Source: Pseudomonadota bacterium (GTDB lineage Bacteria; Pseudomonadota; Gammaproteobacteria; Steroidobacterales; Steroidobacteraceae). From it: DNA of 49,893 bases. Both the position numbers and the translations under genes were made by a program. The notes beneath the pieces were generated by a model. That model was not told where the DNA came from. It did no database searches and saw only the letters and a list, made by a program, of their open reading frames with translations. Below, piece by piece: positions 33,785 through 43,599 of the stretch. Positions within the stretch are counted from its first letter, which is position 1. Each line of letters starts with the position of its first letter. Location of the stretch: positions 1 through 49,893 of the forward strand of contig JAKBCR010000009.1 in NCBI GenBank assembly GCA_021807675.1. Reading direction: 5' to 3'.

Positions 33785-34807
33785 ATGATAACGGCATCGG
33801 TTCACCCCCGCCACCTCGAACCACGGACCTGGCAGCAGGAGCTCGCCGATGCGATCACGGCCCCTGAGGAGCTCGCCGCCGCACTCGGCCTGAGGCCCGA
33901 GGCGCTGGCGGGCGCGCACGAGGCCGGTCAGCGCTTCCGGTTACGCGTGCCGCGCAGCTTCGTCGCCAGGATGCGGCCGGGTGACATCGAGGACCCGCTG
34001 CTGCGTCAGGTTTTACCCGTGGGCGCGGAGCTGGCCGATGAGGCGGGATACGGCGCGGATCCGGTCGGCGAGCGTAGCGCTCTGCGTGCACCCGCCCTGC
34101 TGCAGAAATACCGCGGCCGCGCGCTTCTCGTCACGACACCTACGTGCGCCGTGCATTGCCGTTACTGCTTCCGCCGGGAATTTCCGTATGCGCAGCCGAG
34201 CACAGAGACGCCGCGCTGGAGCGAGGCGCTCGCGGAGATCGCCGCCGACACCTCGCTCGCGGAAATCATCCTGAGCGGCGGCGATCCGCTGTCATTGAGC
34301 AATGCGCGCCTCGAGAGTCTCACTCGCGCGCTCGCTGCCATCCCGCACGTGCGGCGGATTCGCGTGCACACGCGCCAGCCCGTGGTGTTGCCTTCGCGCA
34401 TCGATGAAGGGCTCCTGCAATGGCTGCGCGCGATCGTGCTGCCGCTCGTCTTCGTCCTGCACGTCAACCATCCCAACGAGATCGATGCTCAGCTCGCCGC
34501 CGCCTGCTCGAGGCTGCGCGCCACCGGCGTCACCCTCCTCAACCAGTCGGTTCTGCTGGCTGGCGTCAACGATGACGTCGAAGTGCTCGCGCAACTGTCG
34601 CTGCGACTGTTCGACGCCGGGGTGCTCCCCTACTACCTGCATGCGCTGGATCGGGTGAGGGGCGCGGCGCACTTCGCGGTACCGGACGAGCGCGCTCAGG
34701 CCCTCGCCGGGCAGCTTTCCGCGCGGCTGCCCGGATACCTCGTCCCGCGGCTCGTCCGCGAAGTCCCGGGTGCGCCGGCGAAGGTTGCTCTAAGCGCTAC
34801 AATCTGA
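33785..34807 (+). CDS. epmB: Lysine 2,3-aminomutase EpmB
   Basis: Radical SAM enzyme of 340 residues that converts (S)-alpha-lysine to (R)-beta-lysine for EF-P. The Fe-S motif is CAVHCRYCFRREFPY; the PLP/SAM glycine motif is ILSGGDPLSL; and LLNQSVLLAGVNDD and LPYYLHALDRVRGAAHF are family hallmarks. The protein lacks the C-terminal zinc domain of clostridial KAM, as EpmB does. The ATG at 33785 matches the E. coli N-terminus; the frame runs back to 33632 through non-coding sequence. Confidence 0.95.
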   Translation: MITASVHPRHLEPRTWQQELADAITAPEELAAALGLRPEALAGAHEAGQRFRLRVPRSFVARMRPGDIEDPLLRQVLPVGAELADEAGYGADPVGERSALRAPALLQKYRGRALLVTTPTCAVHCRYCFRREFPYAQPSTETPRWSEALAEIAADTSLAEIILSGGDPLSLSNARLESLTRALAAIPHVRRIRVHTRQPVVLPSRIDEGLLQWLRAIVLPLVFVLHVNHPNEIDAQLAAACSRLRATGVTLLNQSVLLAGVNDDVEVLAQLSLRLFDAGVLPYYLHALDRVRGAAHFAVPDERAQALAGQLSARLPGYLVPRLVREVPGAPAKVALSATI

Positions 34808-34887
34808 GACACAGTGCAACCGGAGGCACGCGGGGCCGGTGCTAGAATTTTCCCTTCTCGAAACCCGCCGCTTTTCCGGAGAGCGCC

Positions 34888-36936
34888 TTGACCGAGCAGA
34901 ACGCGGTGCCGCTCATCGTTCTTTCTCCCGCACGCGATCCTGTCGAGGCCATCAACAGCATCCTGCGCCGCGCCGGGCATCCGGTGCACTGCACCTGGAT
35001 TCCCGCGCTGGGCGATCTCGCCGACGCGCTGTCGCAGATCAACCCGGAGCTGCTGATCGGGGTTCCAGGGCCGGGGGACGACCTCAAGAGCATCATTGCA
35101 GTGCGCGATCAGGTCGCGCCCACCGTCCCGATCGTGCTCGTAGCGGAAGCTGTTGACGAAGGGGTGATCGCCGAGGCGATGTCGGCGGGCGCTCGTGACG
35201 TGGTGTCCCTGGCCAATCCCGTCCGCCTGGCGGCCGTCATGGGACGGGAGCTGCGCGCATTCAGGCTGGAGCGCGCGCTCACCTCCACTCTCAAATCCGC
35301 TCACGACGCCCGCAATCAGCTCGAGAGCGTGCTGCAGCGCTCGAACGATGCGATCGTACAGATCCAGGAGGGCATCGTGATCGATGCCAACCCGGCGTGG
35401 CTCGAGCTCTTCGGGGTCAAGGACTCGCTCGTCGGGCAGCCGGTGATGGACCTCTTCGACGAGGCGACGCAGCCGGCGCTCAAAGGTGCGCTGGCCGCCT
35501 GCCTGCAGGGTCGTTGGAGCGAGCATACGCTCAAGGCAACCGCCCTGCTCCCGCACGGCCAGACGATGCCCATGGAGGTCGTGCTCGCGTTGGGCGAGCA
35601 CGAGGGCGAGCCAAGCGTGCGCCTGGTGGTACCCGCCAAGGCGCGTGACGAGCGCAAGCTCGTCGAGGAGCTGAGCCAGGTGGTCCATTCGGACCATACG
35701 ACGGGGTTCCTGCATCGGCGCGAGCTGATGGAAGCGCTGCATGCGCGCCTCGCCACACCGAGTCCCGGCGGCATGCGCTGCCTTGCTCTGGTGAAGCTCG
35801 ACAAGTTCGCGGCCGTGGAGCGTGACGTCGGCGCCACAGCCAGCGAGGACGTGCTGATGGGCATCGCGGCACTTCTGAAGGAGACGCTCTATCCCAACGA
35901 GATCGTCGGCCGCTTCGGCGGCGTGAAGTTTCTCGCGCTGCTCGAGCGCGGGAACGAGAACGATGTGCAGACGTGGGGTAAGCAACTCGTTGCCCGGGTC
36001 CAGAAACATATCACGCGCGTCAAAGACAAGACCACGTCCGTAACCTGCACCGTTGGCCTCTCCGTCGTTCCTCCGAGCGCGCCCAAGCTCGACGCCGTCG
36101 TGGCGGACGCCCTGGAGGCATGCGCCAAGGGAGCCAAGCAGGGAGGCAGTCAGGTACTGACTTCCGGACGGGCGGACGTCGATAACCGCGTCCAGTCCTA
36201 TGATCAGGTATGGGTCAGGCACATCAAGGCCGCGCTCATGGAGAACCGCTTCCGCCTTGCGCAGCAGCCGGTGGCGAGCCTTCAGGGGGACGACCCGCAG
36301 ATGTGGGACGTGTTGGTCCGCATGGTCGACCTCCAGGACAAAGAGGTGCTGCCGGCCGAATTCATGGCGGCGGCCGAGCGCAACGATCTGCTGAAGAACA
36401 TCGACCGCTGGGTCGTCGGCGCCTCGATCTCCTTCGCCACGCAGCGGCGGCCGCAGTGTCTGTTCGTGCGGCTCTCGAAGGACACCGCGAGAGATGCGAC
36501 TTTCGTCGAATGGCTGGACGGGCACATCCGCTCCAAGCGCGCGGAGCCGCAGCGCGTCTGCTTCCAGGTGACCGAGGAAGTGGCGGCGAGCTTTGCGCAG
36601 GTGCGCCTCCTCGCGGACGCCCTGCGCCAGAGAGGGTTCCGCTTCGCGCTCGAGAGCTTCGGCTCGGGGCGCGATCCTCAGGCCCTGCTCGAATCGGTGC
36701 CGCTCGATTTCGTGAAGATCGACGGCGCGCTCGTGCAGGGACTCGCGCGCGATCCGCAGCTGCAGCAGCGCGTGCGCGCCCTGGTCGAGTCGGCGACCGA
36801 GCGCAGCATCCGGACCATTGCGGAGCGCGTCGAGGATGCCAACACCATGGCCGTCCTGTGGCAGCTCGGGGTGCAGTACATCCAGGGCTACTTCGTCAAC
36901 GCCCCCGAGGAAGTAGTGCTGCGGGCGGAGCGGTGA
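34888..36936 (+). CDS. FimX-like degenerate GGDEF-EAL c-di-GMP receptor
   Basis: A 682-residue soluble protein with a receiver-like domain (1-120), PAS (about 145-250), GGDEF-like (265-425) and EAL-like (440-680) domains. The GGDEF site reads GGVKF (344-348) and the EAL motif DVL in WDVLVR (473-478). The catalytic DDFG is ESFG, so neither activity is expected. This architecture and decay pattern match FimX of Pseudomonas, a c-di-GMP-binding regulator of type IV pilus assembly. QGYFVNAPEE near the end is retained. The start is TTG at 34888 with GGAG 6 bp upstream; no early ATG exists. Pilus role inferred, supported by fimV in the window. Confidence 0.83.
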   Translation: MTEQNAVPLIVLSPARDPVEAINSILRRAGHPVHCTWIPALGDLADALSQINPELLIGVPGPGDDLKSIIAVRDQVAPTVPIVLVAEAVDEGVIAEAMSAGARDVVSLANPVRLAAVMGRELRAFRLERALTSTLKSAHDARNQLESVLQRSNDAIVQIQEGIVIDANPAWLELFGVKDSLVGQPVMDLFDEATQPALKGALAACLQGRWSEHTLKATALLPHGQTMPMEVVLALGEHEGEPSVRLVVPAKARDERKLVEELSQVVHSDHTTGFLHRRELMEALHARLATPSPGGMRCLALVKLDKFAAVERDVGATASEDVLMGIAALLKETLYPNEIVGRFGGVKFLALLERGNENDVQTWGKQLVARVQKHITRVKDKTTSVTCTVGLSVVPPSAPKLDAVVADALEACAKGAKQGGSQVLTSGRADVDNRVQSYDQVWVRHIKAALMENRFRLAQQPVASLQGDDPQMWDVLVRMVDLQDKEVLPAEFMAAAERNDLLKNIDRWVVGASISFATQRRPQCLFVRLSKDTARDATFVEWLDGHIRSKRAEPQRVCFQVTEEVAASFAQVRLLADALRQRGFRFALESFGSGRDPQALLESVPLDFVKIDGALVQGLARDPQLQQRVRALVESATERSIRTIAERVEDANTMAVLWQLGVQYIQGYFVNAPEEVVLRAER

Positions 36937-37028
36937 GCCAGGACGCCGAGTTCGACCACTGCAGATCCGATGTCACTGTGCGGCGATTCGTTCCACGGCC
37001 GGCGGGGTTGCGATCGCCCAAGTCGCAG

Positions 37029-39089
37029 TTATTTGACGACAACGCGGACACTGGCCAGGTTCTGCACCTTCTCGTAGGGCGAAGTCTCGTCCGACGGTTG
37101 CGCCGTCACGCGGGCAACAGGGAAATAAGTCCCCGCCGTCCTGAATGTCATCGTTTGCCGCACACGGACCGACGGCGCGGGGCCGCCCGGCAACTTGTCG
37201 CCAAGAGGGAGCGATCCCCGATCGCCCGTGACGTCCCACGCGACCTTCGTCATATTCCCCGTTCCCGGCGGTGTTTGAGCATCCAAAGTCAGAGTCAACG
37301 GTTGATCGACCTTGACGTGGATGGTTTCATCCGATTTTCCATCCGGCCCCAGAATCGTTGCCACAGGCTGCACCCCACCGCGACTCGCGGCCGGGCCCGT
37401 TACCCGCACATTGTTGTAGCGATCGATCGTGTAGCTCGTGCTGGGAGGCGGCGCCTTTCCTCGACTGACCCACGAATCCAGATAGAGGAGTGCCTGTTGA
37501 AGCTCACCGGCGTAAGGCACGATGTGGTCGGCGGCGTCCGCCGCCTCGTAGGCAGCCGGACCTTCGCCGTTGTGATCAGCGTTGGCCATATACCAGAGCC
37601 GGTAGTGGTCGCTGAATCCCGATCCCAGGGCCGCCTCGGCCCGCCTGCGGTACCAGTCCGCGGACCAGGGGTAGGCCTGAACATCCATTGCGGAGGCCAG
37701 CATGATCATCTTTCCATGGAAATGTCCGTTCGGAACCGATCCGGCAGCCCCTCGGGCCAGGATCGGGCCGGCCAAATAGGGTCGCTGAGGGTAGATCGGC
37801 CTGCCCGACGAGTCGCGATACTGATTCCAGCCGTATTCGTCCGGGGTTGGCACCTCGTGCCGCGAGATGTATTCCAGCGCGAGCAGTGCGGAATTGTCTA
37901 TCTCCACAGCATCCCCCGCGGCGACGTCGAGTCCTCCGTGGAGAGTCACCGTATGGCCGGAAACGCCGGTGATCACGGTCGACCTGCCGGCAGAAGCCCC
38001 GCTGATGACTTTCAGGTCGGCATTGATCACTGCGCCGTGCGGCACACTCTCCAGTACCAGGCGGGTTGAATCGTCTACGGACGCGACACGGGTCCTGGAA
38101 CGGATACGAAGCGCTGCCACGCTCGAATCCCTTCCTTCATAACCGGCCTTGCTCCAAAAGTCCGATACATAGGTAGGATCGACGGCCCTGACGGTCCCCT
38201 CGACCATGGCATAGGCGCCCCCGCTCAGCGTCTTGTACTGCCACCATCCACGCAGAGGAAAGCCGAGCTTTGAGACCTCCTTCAGCACCGACCGTTGCTG
38301 CGCAGTGAGGCCCGCAAACGGATTGCCGCTCCCCTCGGGCGCCATGGCGGCAACGATCCCGGGAAAAGCACCGCGCAACACGCGCAATGCCAGCAGCTGC
38401 GAAGCTTGGAAGCTGGGGATTGCATTCGGGACACCCGGCACCATGGGTACGAAACCCTCCCAGACACCGCTCGTATTCTCTGCCGCCCCGAGTGTCTGGT
38501 ATGCGCCGCCGCTGGCGCCGCACAAGTACCCGCGCGGACGGCTCGCGTTTCCGTAGATCTGCGCGGCGATGAATCGCGAATACTTTGCAGCTGCGGCATT
38601 CGCGCGGTAGGGAGCGAGCGTGCCACCTGCCGGTACGCCGCCGGCGTTATTGCTCGAGACAACGTACGCCCCGTGGGAGAGTGCAAACACGACGAAGCAG
38701 ACCGTGGTGGACGTTTCACCCAGCTTCAGGCAGTCGGGCGAGGCTTTCGCTTGCCTGACGAGGGGATAGGTAGCCTCGAAGAAGCGCCCTTTGTACCGGT
38801 TCGCAGGCGGGAAATAATATGCGAAGCGGACCTTCGTGCCGACAAATCCACCATGAACATACGTGTATCGCACTGTAACGCCGGTGACCGGATCGGTCGC
38901 TGAGCCTGACGCTCTAACATCGATATAGGGCTTGTTCAGGACCGGATCGTCGCAGCTGCCGGTGATGAAAAGGGCATCATTGGACGCGGATTTCGAGCAG
39001 GTGGCCGCAGCGCCAGGCGCCGAGTGAATGCCCATCGCGATCGCAAGCGATGGCAGCAGCACGGCCAAGCGGGTTTTGCGCTGTTTCAA
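37029..39089 (-). CDS. Secreted alpha/beta-hydrolase-like protein (tannase/esterase-like)
   Basis: A 686-residue exported protein with signal peptide MKQRKTRLAVLLPSLAIAMG...APGAAA. A CGASGG nucleophile elbow (Ser193) lies beside a Cys, as in tannase/feruloyl esterases. Asp469 (ASAMDVQAYPW) and His506 (NADHNGE) sit where that family has its acid and base. Residues 325-400 form a beta-rich insert, and the last 130 residues look like a PKD/Ig-type domain. The start is TTG with GAGGA 7 bp upstream; this site overlaps the parC stop, 10 bp away, so translation is coupled to parC. The substrate is unknown, and assignment rests on motif spacing only. Confidence 0.6.
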   Translation of the reverse strand: MKQRKTRLAVLLPSLAIAMGIHSAPGAAATCSKSASNDALFITGSCDDPVLNKPYIDVRASGSATDPVTGVTVRYTYVHGGFVGTKVRFAYYFPPANRYKGRFFEATYPLVRQAKASPDCLKLGETSTTVCFVVFALSHGAYVVSSNNAGGVPAGGTLAPYRANAAAAKYSRFIAAQIYGNASRPRGYLCGASGGAYQTLGAAENTSGVWEGFVPMVPGVPNAIPSFQASQLLALRVLRGAFPGIVAAMAPEGSGNPFAGLTAQQRSVLKEVSKLGFPLRGWWQYKTLSGGAYAMVEGTVRAVDPTYVSDFWSKAGYEGRDSSVAALRIRSRTRVASVDDSTRLVLESVPHGAVINADLKVISGASAGRSTVITGVSGHTVTLHGGLDVAAGDAVEIDNSALLALEYISRHEVPTPDEYGWNQYRDSSGRPIYPQRPYLAGPILARGAAGSVPNGHFHGKMIMLASAMDVQAYPWSADWYRRRAEAALGSGFSDHYRLWYMANADHNGEGPAAYEAADAADHIVPYAGELQQALLYLDSWVSRGKAPPPSTSYTIDRYNNVRVTGPAASRGGVQPVATILGPDGKSDETIHVKVDQPLTLTLDAQTPPGTGNMTKVAWDVTGDRGSLPLGDKLPGGPAPSVRVRQTMTFRTAGTYFPVARVTAQPSDETSPYEKVQNLASVRVVVK

Positions 39090-39099
39090 TTCTTTGTCC

Positions 39100-41391
39100 T
39101 CAGCCCTTGGATGTCGGCGGCGAACTCATGGAGGCCGATGGCTGCGGGACGGCTTCGAGCCGATCCACCTTCCTCGGCCAGCCGCGAGGCAACACGGCCC
39201 CGCGCTGCGCTCGCTGGCCGCGGTAGGCCTTGAGCTCGCCCCAGTCGAGTGCTTTCTGCTTCTCCCCCGCCCAGAGCAGGAGCGAGCCCTTCGGCGGCAC
39301 CACGGCGATGCCGGTCACCAGCTCTTCACGCGCGGCCGCCTTCTTGCCCGGAATGTCGTAGAGCTTGTTGCCCTTGCCGCGGGGCATCTCCGGCACATCG
39401 CCCACGGGGAAGACGAGAAGCTTGCCCTCGCTGCTCACCACGGCGAGGAGCGAGTCCGGCGAGGCCACGGGCGACGGCGGCAACACCATGGCGTTGTCCG
39501 GCACGTTGAGCACCGTCTTTCCCGCGCGGCGGTCGGTGATCAGCTCCTTCAGGCGCACCGTGAAGCCGTAACCGGCATCGCTCGCGATCAGCCAGAGATC
39601 CTCGGGCTCGCCCATCATGACACCCGCGAACTTGGCGCCGTCCGGCGGATTCAGCCGCCCGGAAAGCGGCTCTCCCTGGCCGCGCGCCGAGGGCAGCGAG
39701 TGCGCCGGCAACGAATAGGTCCGTCCTGTGCTGTCGATGAACACCGCGGGCTGCAGGCTCCTGCCGCGAGCCATCGCCTGGAAGCCGTCACCGCTCTTGT
39801 AAGAGAGCGTGTGCGGATCGATCTCATGGCCTTTGGCGGAGCGCACCCAGCCGCCCGTCGACAACATCACGGATACCGGCTCGTTCGGAATGAGGGTGGT
39901 CTCATCGATCGCCTGCGCGGCCTCGCGCTCGATGATGCGGGTCCGGCGGACATCACCGTGCTTGTCCGCATCCTCGCGGATCTCACTCGCCACGAGCTTC
40001 TTCAATCTCGCCTTGCTCTTCAGCAACGAATCCAGCTCCTCGCGCTCTGCGGCGAGCTGCTTCTGCTCCTCGCGGATCTTCATTTCCTCGAGCCGCGCGA
40101 GGTGGCGCAGGCGGGTGTTGAGGATCTCCTCCGCCTGCTCTTCCGAGAGCTTGAAGCGCTTCATCAGCACCGGCTTCGGCTCATCCTCCCGGCGGATGAT
40201 GCGGATCACTTCGTCGAGATTCAGGTAGACGACGAGGAGCCCTTCGAGGATGTGCAGGCGTCTCTGGACTCGCTCGAGCCGGTGCTGCAGGCGCCGCGTG
40301 ACAGTGGCGATCCTGAAGTCGAGCCATTCCGCGATAATGGCTTTGAGCCCCATGACCCGCGGACGTCCGTCGAGGCCGATGATGTTGAGGTTGACGCGGT
40401 AATTGCGTTCGAGATCCGTCGTCGCGAACAGGTGGTTCATCACCTCCACCAGATCGATGCGGTTCGATCGAGGCACGAGCACGAGTCGCACCGGATGCTC
40501 GTGATCGGACTCGTCTCGAACGTCCTCGACCATCGGCAGCTTCTTGGCGCGCATCTGCTCCGCGATCTGCTCCTGAACGCGGGTGGGGGACACCTGGTAA
40601 GGAAAGGCGGTGATGACGACGTTGCCGTCCTCGATCCCGTAGGTGGCCCGCGCCTTGAAGGAGCCGACGCCCTTCTCGTAGAACTCCTTGAGGTCGGCTC
40701 GCGGCGAGATGATCTCCGCGCCGGTCGGCAGATCGGGGCCCTTGACGTGCTTCATCAGGGCCCCGGTGGTGGCCTCGGGATCCTCCAGCAGATGAATGCA
40801 GGCGGCTGCAACCTCTTTGAGGTTATGCGGCGGAATGTCCGTAGCCATCCCGACGGCGATTCCGGAAGTGCCGTTCAGTAGCAGATTGGGCAGCCGCGCC
40901 GGCAGCATCACGGGTTCTTCGAGCGTACCGTCGAAATTCTGCGTCCAGTCGACCGTGCCGTGGGCGAGCTCCCCGAGAAGCACGTCGGCGTACTTGGTGA
41001 GCTTGGCTTCGGTATAGCGCATGGCTGCGAAGGACTTGGGGTCGTCCTGGGAGCCCCAGTTGCCTTGGCCGTCGACGATCGGATAGCGGTAGGAGAAAGA
41101 CTGCGCCATGAGGACCATTGCCTCGTAGCAGGCGCTGTCGCCATGGGGGTGGAACTTGCCGATGACATCACCCACGGTGCGGGCGGATTTCTTGTGCTTG
41201 GAGGCGGCGGAAAGGCCGAGCTCGCTCATGGCGTAGGTGATGCGGCGCTGCACGGGCTTCAGGCCGTCGCCTATCGCAGGGAGGGCGCGGTCGAGGATGA
41301 CGTACATCGAGTAGTCGAGGTACGCCTTCTCGGTGAAGGTGCGCAGCGGTTGGCGCTCTACGCCTTCGAAGTTCAGTTCCTGGTCTTGCAT
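39100..41391 (-). CDS. parC: DNA topoisomerase IV subunit A
   Basis: A 763-residue subunit that cuts and rejoins DNA in chromosome decatenation. The quinolone region is [13 protein letters not shown] with the sensitive-type Ser; the catalytic Tyr is in [11 protein letters not shown] long coiled tower ([30 protein letters not shown]) and C-terminal beta-pinwheel repeats follow. It begins [31 protein letters not shown]-like, the usual ParC N-terminus. It is downstream of parE across a 174-bp gap with a structured element. Confidence 0.96.
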   Translation of the reverse strand: MQDQELNFEGVERQPLRTFTEKAYLDYSMYVILDRALPAIGDGLKPVQRRITYAMSELGLSAASKHKKSARTVGDVIGKFHPHGDSACYEAMVLMAQSFSYRYPIVDGQGNWGSQDDPKSFAAMRYTEAKLTKYADVLLGELAHGTVDWTQNFDGTLEEPVMLPARLPNLLLNGTSGIAVGMATDIPPHNLKEVAAACIHLLEDPEATTGALMKHVKGPDLPTGAEIISPRADLKEFYEKGVGSFKARATYGIEDGNVVITAFPYQVSPTRVQEQIAEQMRAKKLPMVEDVRDESDHEHPVRLVLVPRSNRIDLVEVMNHLFATTDLERNYRVNLNIIGLDGRPRVMGLKAIIAEWLDFRIATVTRRLQHRLERVQRRLHILEGLLVVYLNLDEVIRIIRREDEPKPVLMKRFKLSEEQAEEILNTRLRHLARLEEMKIREEQKQLAAEREELDSLLKSKARLKKLVASEIREDADKHGDVRRTRIIEREAAQAIDETTLIPNEPVSVMLSTGGWVRSAKGHEIDPHTLSYKSGDGFQAMARGRSLQPAVFIDSTGRTYSLPAHSLPSARGQGEPLSGRLNPPDGAKFAGVMMGEPEDLWLIASDAGYGFTVRLKELITDRRAGKTVLNVPDNAMVLPPSPVASPDSLLAVVSSEGKLLVFPVGDVPEMPRGKGNKLYDIPGKKAAAREELVTGIAVVPPKGSLLLWAGEKQKALDWGELKAYRGQRAQRGAVLPRGWPRKVDRLEAVPQPSASMSSPPTSKG

Positions 41392-41432
41392 TGGACTCGT
41401 TTGCCTATCTCGATGATTCCCGCTCGGCGCCT

Positions 41433-41535
41433 CGGTCGAAAAGGAATTGTCCGGGACCGCCGTGAATCCCTCCCTGGAGGCTGCCGCAAAAACTTCCTAT
41501 TTTTTTGCGGCTCCCCGAAAATTCCTTTTCGACCG
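41433..41535. repeat. 103-bp inverted-repeat element between parE and parC
   Basis: Perfect 16-bp terminal inverted repeats, CGGTCGAAAAGGAATT (41433-41448) and AATTCCTTTTCGACCG (41520-41535), enclose 71 bp. Inside is a second hairpin, GCCGCAAAAA/TTTTTGCGGC (41483-41492, 41502-41511). There is no open frame with plausible protein. It resembles a MITE or other non-coding palindromic repeat, and could also act as an attenuator between parE and parC. Confidence 0.65.
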
Positions 41536-41565
41536 ATGCTCCTTTCTTACCGCTCGGTACCGCAG

Positions 41566-43458
41566 TTATACCTGCACGTCGGCGAGATTGCCTTTTTGCT
41601 CGAGCCATTCGCGGCGGTCGCCGGCGCGTTTCTTGGCGAGCAGCATGTCCATGAGCTGGTCCGTGTTGTCGGCGCCGTCGATGGTGAGCTGCACCAGGCG
41701 GCGCGTGCGCGGATCGATGGTGGTCTCGCGCAGCTGGGTGGGGTTCATCTCGCCCAGGCCCTTGAAGCGGGTGACCGTGGGCCTGGTGCGGGGGTTTTCC
41801 TTTTCGATGCGCTTCAGGAGCTGATCGCGCTCGGTATCATCCAGCGCGTAAAGCACCTGCTTGCCGGCGTCGATGCGGTAGAGGGGCGGCATGGCGACAT
41901 GCACGTGGCCGTTCACGACCAGGGGACGGAAGTGACGCAGGAACAAGGCGCAGAGCAGAGTTGCTATGTGCTGGCCGTCGGAGTCGGCGTCCGCGAGGAT
42001 GCAGACCCGGTGGTAGCGCAGTTGGCTCAGATCCTGCGAGCCCGGGTCGACGCCCAGTGCGACGCTGATGTCGTGCACCTCTTGAGAGGATCCGATCTGG
42101 CCGGGCTCGAGCTCCCAGGTGTTCAGGATCTTGCCGCGCAGGGGCATGATGGCCTGGAAGTCCTTGTCGCGCGCTTGCTTGGCGGAGCCGCCGGCGGAGT
42201 CGCCTTCCACGAGGAAGAGCTCGGAGCGGCGCGGGTCCTGGCTCGCGCAGTCGGCGAGCTTCCCGGGGAGCGCTGGACCGCCGGAGATGCGCTTGCGCAC
42301 GACGCGCTGTGCGGCCTTGGCCCGCTCCTGGGCGTTGGCGATCGCGAACTGAGCGATGCGCTCGCCGGCATCGGGGTGGCGGTTGAGCCAGAGCGCCACG
42401 GAGTCGCGCGCGAAGCCTTCGACGAGTCCGGCGGCGTCGCGCGAGGCGAGCCGCTCCTTCATCTGACCGGCGAACTGCGGCTCGTGAATTTTCACCGAGA
42501 GCACGTAGTTCGCCTTGTCCCAGATGTCCTCGGGAGCAAGCTTGACGCCACGCGGCACGAGATTGCGGAACTCGCAGAATTCCCGTACCGCTTGGGCGAC
42601 GCCGGAGCGCAAGCCATTGACGTGGGTACCCCCCTCGGTGGTCGGAATGAGGTTGACGTAGCTCTCGCCGATGGCGATCTCGGCGCCGGGCGCCCACACC
42701 AGCGCGAAGTTCACCGCATCGCTCTCCTCCTCGCGCTGTCCGGTGATCGGCTCATTCGGCAGCCGCTCGCTATTGGCCAGCTCCTCGAGAAGATAGGCAC
42801 CGAGGTCGCCGGTGTAGAACCATTCGTCCTTCTCACCCGTGGCCTCGTTGGTGAAAGTGATGCGCAGGCCGGCACACAGCACGGCCTTGGCCTTCAAGGT
42901 GTGCTTGAGCTGCGGGACGGAGAGCTTGTCGGAATCGAAGAACTTGGGGTCGGGCCAGAAGCGCACGGTGGTGCCGGTGTTGCGTTGACCCACGGTGCCC
43001 ACGACTTCCAGCTTGGAGTGGACCTTACCGTCCTTGAAGCTGATGTTGTATTCCTTGCCGCCGCGCTTGATCCAGCACTCGAGGTGCTTGGAGAGCGCGT
43101 TGACGACGGAGACGCCGACCCCGTGCAGGCCGCCGGAGAATTTGTAAGTCTTGTCGGAGAATTTGCCGCCGGCATGCAGGCGGGTCAGGATGAGCTCGAC
43201 CCCGCTCACCTTCTCCTTGGGATGGATGTCGACGGGCATTCCGCGGCCGTCGTCGGCGACCTGCAGGGAGCCGTCCTTGAAAAGCGTCACGTCGATCTGC
43301 TTGCAGTAGCCGGCGATCGCTTCATCGACGCTGTTGTCGATGACCTCGTGTGCGAGGTGGTTGGGCCGGGAGATGTGGGTGTACATGCCTGGGCGGCGGC
43401 GCACGGGCTCCAGGCCGCTCAGGACTTCGATGTCGGAGGCAGTATAGGAACTGTTCAT
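41566..43458 (-). CDS. parE: DNA topoisomerase IV subunit B
   Basis: A 630-residue ATPase subunit, the same length as E. coli ParE. The GHKL ATP site shows EVIDNSVDEA, DDGRGMPVDIHP and GGLHGVGVSVVNAL; the TOPRIM metal site shows LVEGDSAGGSA and DADSDGQH; and QRFKGLGEMN-like sequence appears as TRFKGLGEMNP. ParE rather than GyrB is indicated by the missing GyrB insert and by the adjacent parC. I use the ATG at 43458; the frame continues to a GTG at 43533. Confidence 0.96.
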   Translation of the reverse strand: MNSSYTASDIEVLSGLEPVRRRPGMYTHISRPNHLAHEVIDNSVDEAIAGYCKQIDVTLFKDGSLQVADDGRGMPVDIHPKEKVSGVELILTRLHAGGKFSDKTYKFSGGLHGVGVSVVNALSKHLECWIKRGGKEYNISFKDGKVHSKLEVVGTVGQRNTGTTVRFWPDPKFFDSDKLSVPQLKHTLKAKAVLCAGLRITFTNEATGEKDEWFYTGDLGAYLLEELANSERLPNEPITGQREEESDAVNFALVWAPGAEIAIGESYVNLIPTTEGGTHVNGLRSGVAQAVREFCEFRNLVPRGVKLAPEDIWDKANYVLSVKIHEPQFAGQMKERLASRDAAGLVEGFARDSVALWLNRHPDAGERIAQFAIANAQERAKAAQRVVRKRISGGPALPGKLADCASQDPRRSELFLVEGDSAGGSAKQARDKDFQAIMPLRGKILNTWELEPGQIGSSQEVHDISVALGVDPGSQDLSQLRYHRVCILADADSDGQHIATLLCALFLRHFRPLVVNGHVHVAMPPLYRIDAGKQVLYALDDTERDQLLKRIEKENPRTRPTVTRFKGLGEMNPTQLRETTIDPRTRRLVQLTIDGADNTDQLMDMLLAKKRAGDRREWLEQKGNLADVQV

Positions 43459-43599
43459 CAGAAGGCGATTGGTCGGGGATCTGTCGCTGAAGGGGCGAAT
43501 CTTACCCGGTTTTGAGTCCCGGATTTCCAGCACAGCAGGTAAGCGGAAGTAGGAGCGACCGAGCCCCGCAATTTATTGCTGTGGTTTCTCGGTCCCGGA

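Noticed and set aside
34696-36525. 609-codon minus-strand frame opposite the FimX-like gene
   Set aside because: No recognisable domain, and the plus-strand protein has a coherent REC-PAS-GGDEF-EAL order with a good ribosome site.
40960-43515. 851-codon open frame on the plus strand
   Set aside because: It is antisense to parE and parC, whose motifs are unmistakable. High GC with few stops creates long shadow frames on the opposite strand.
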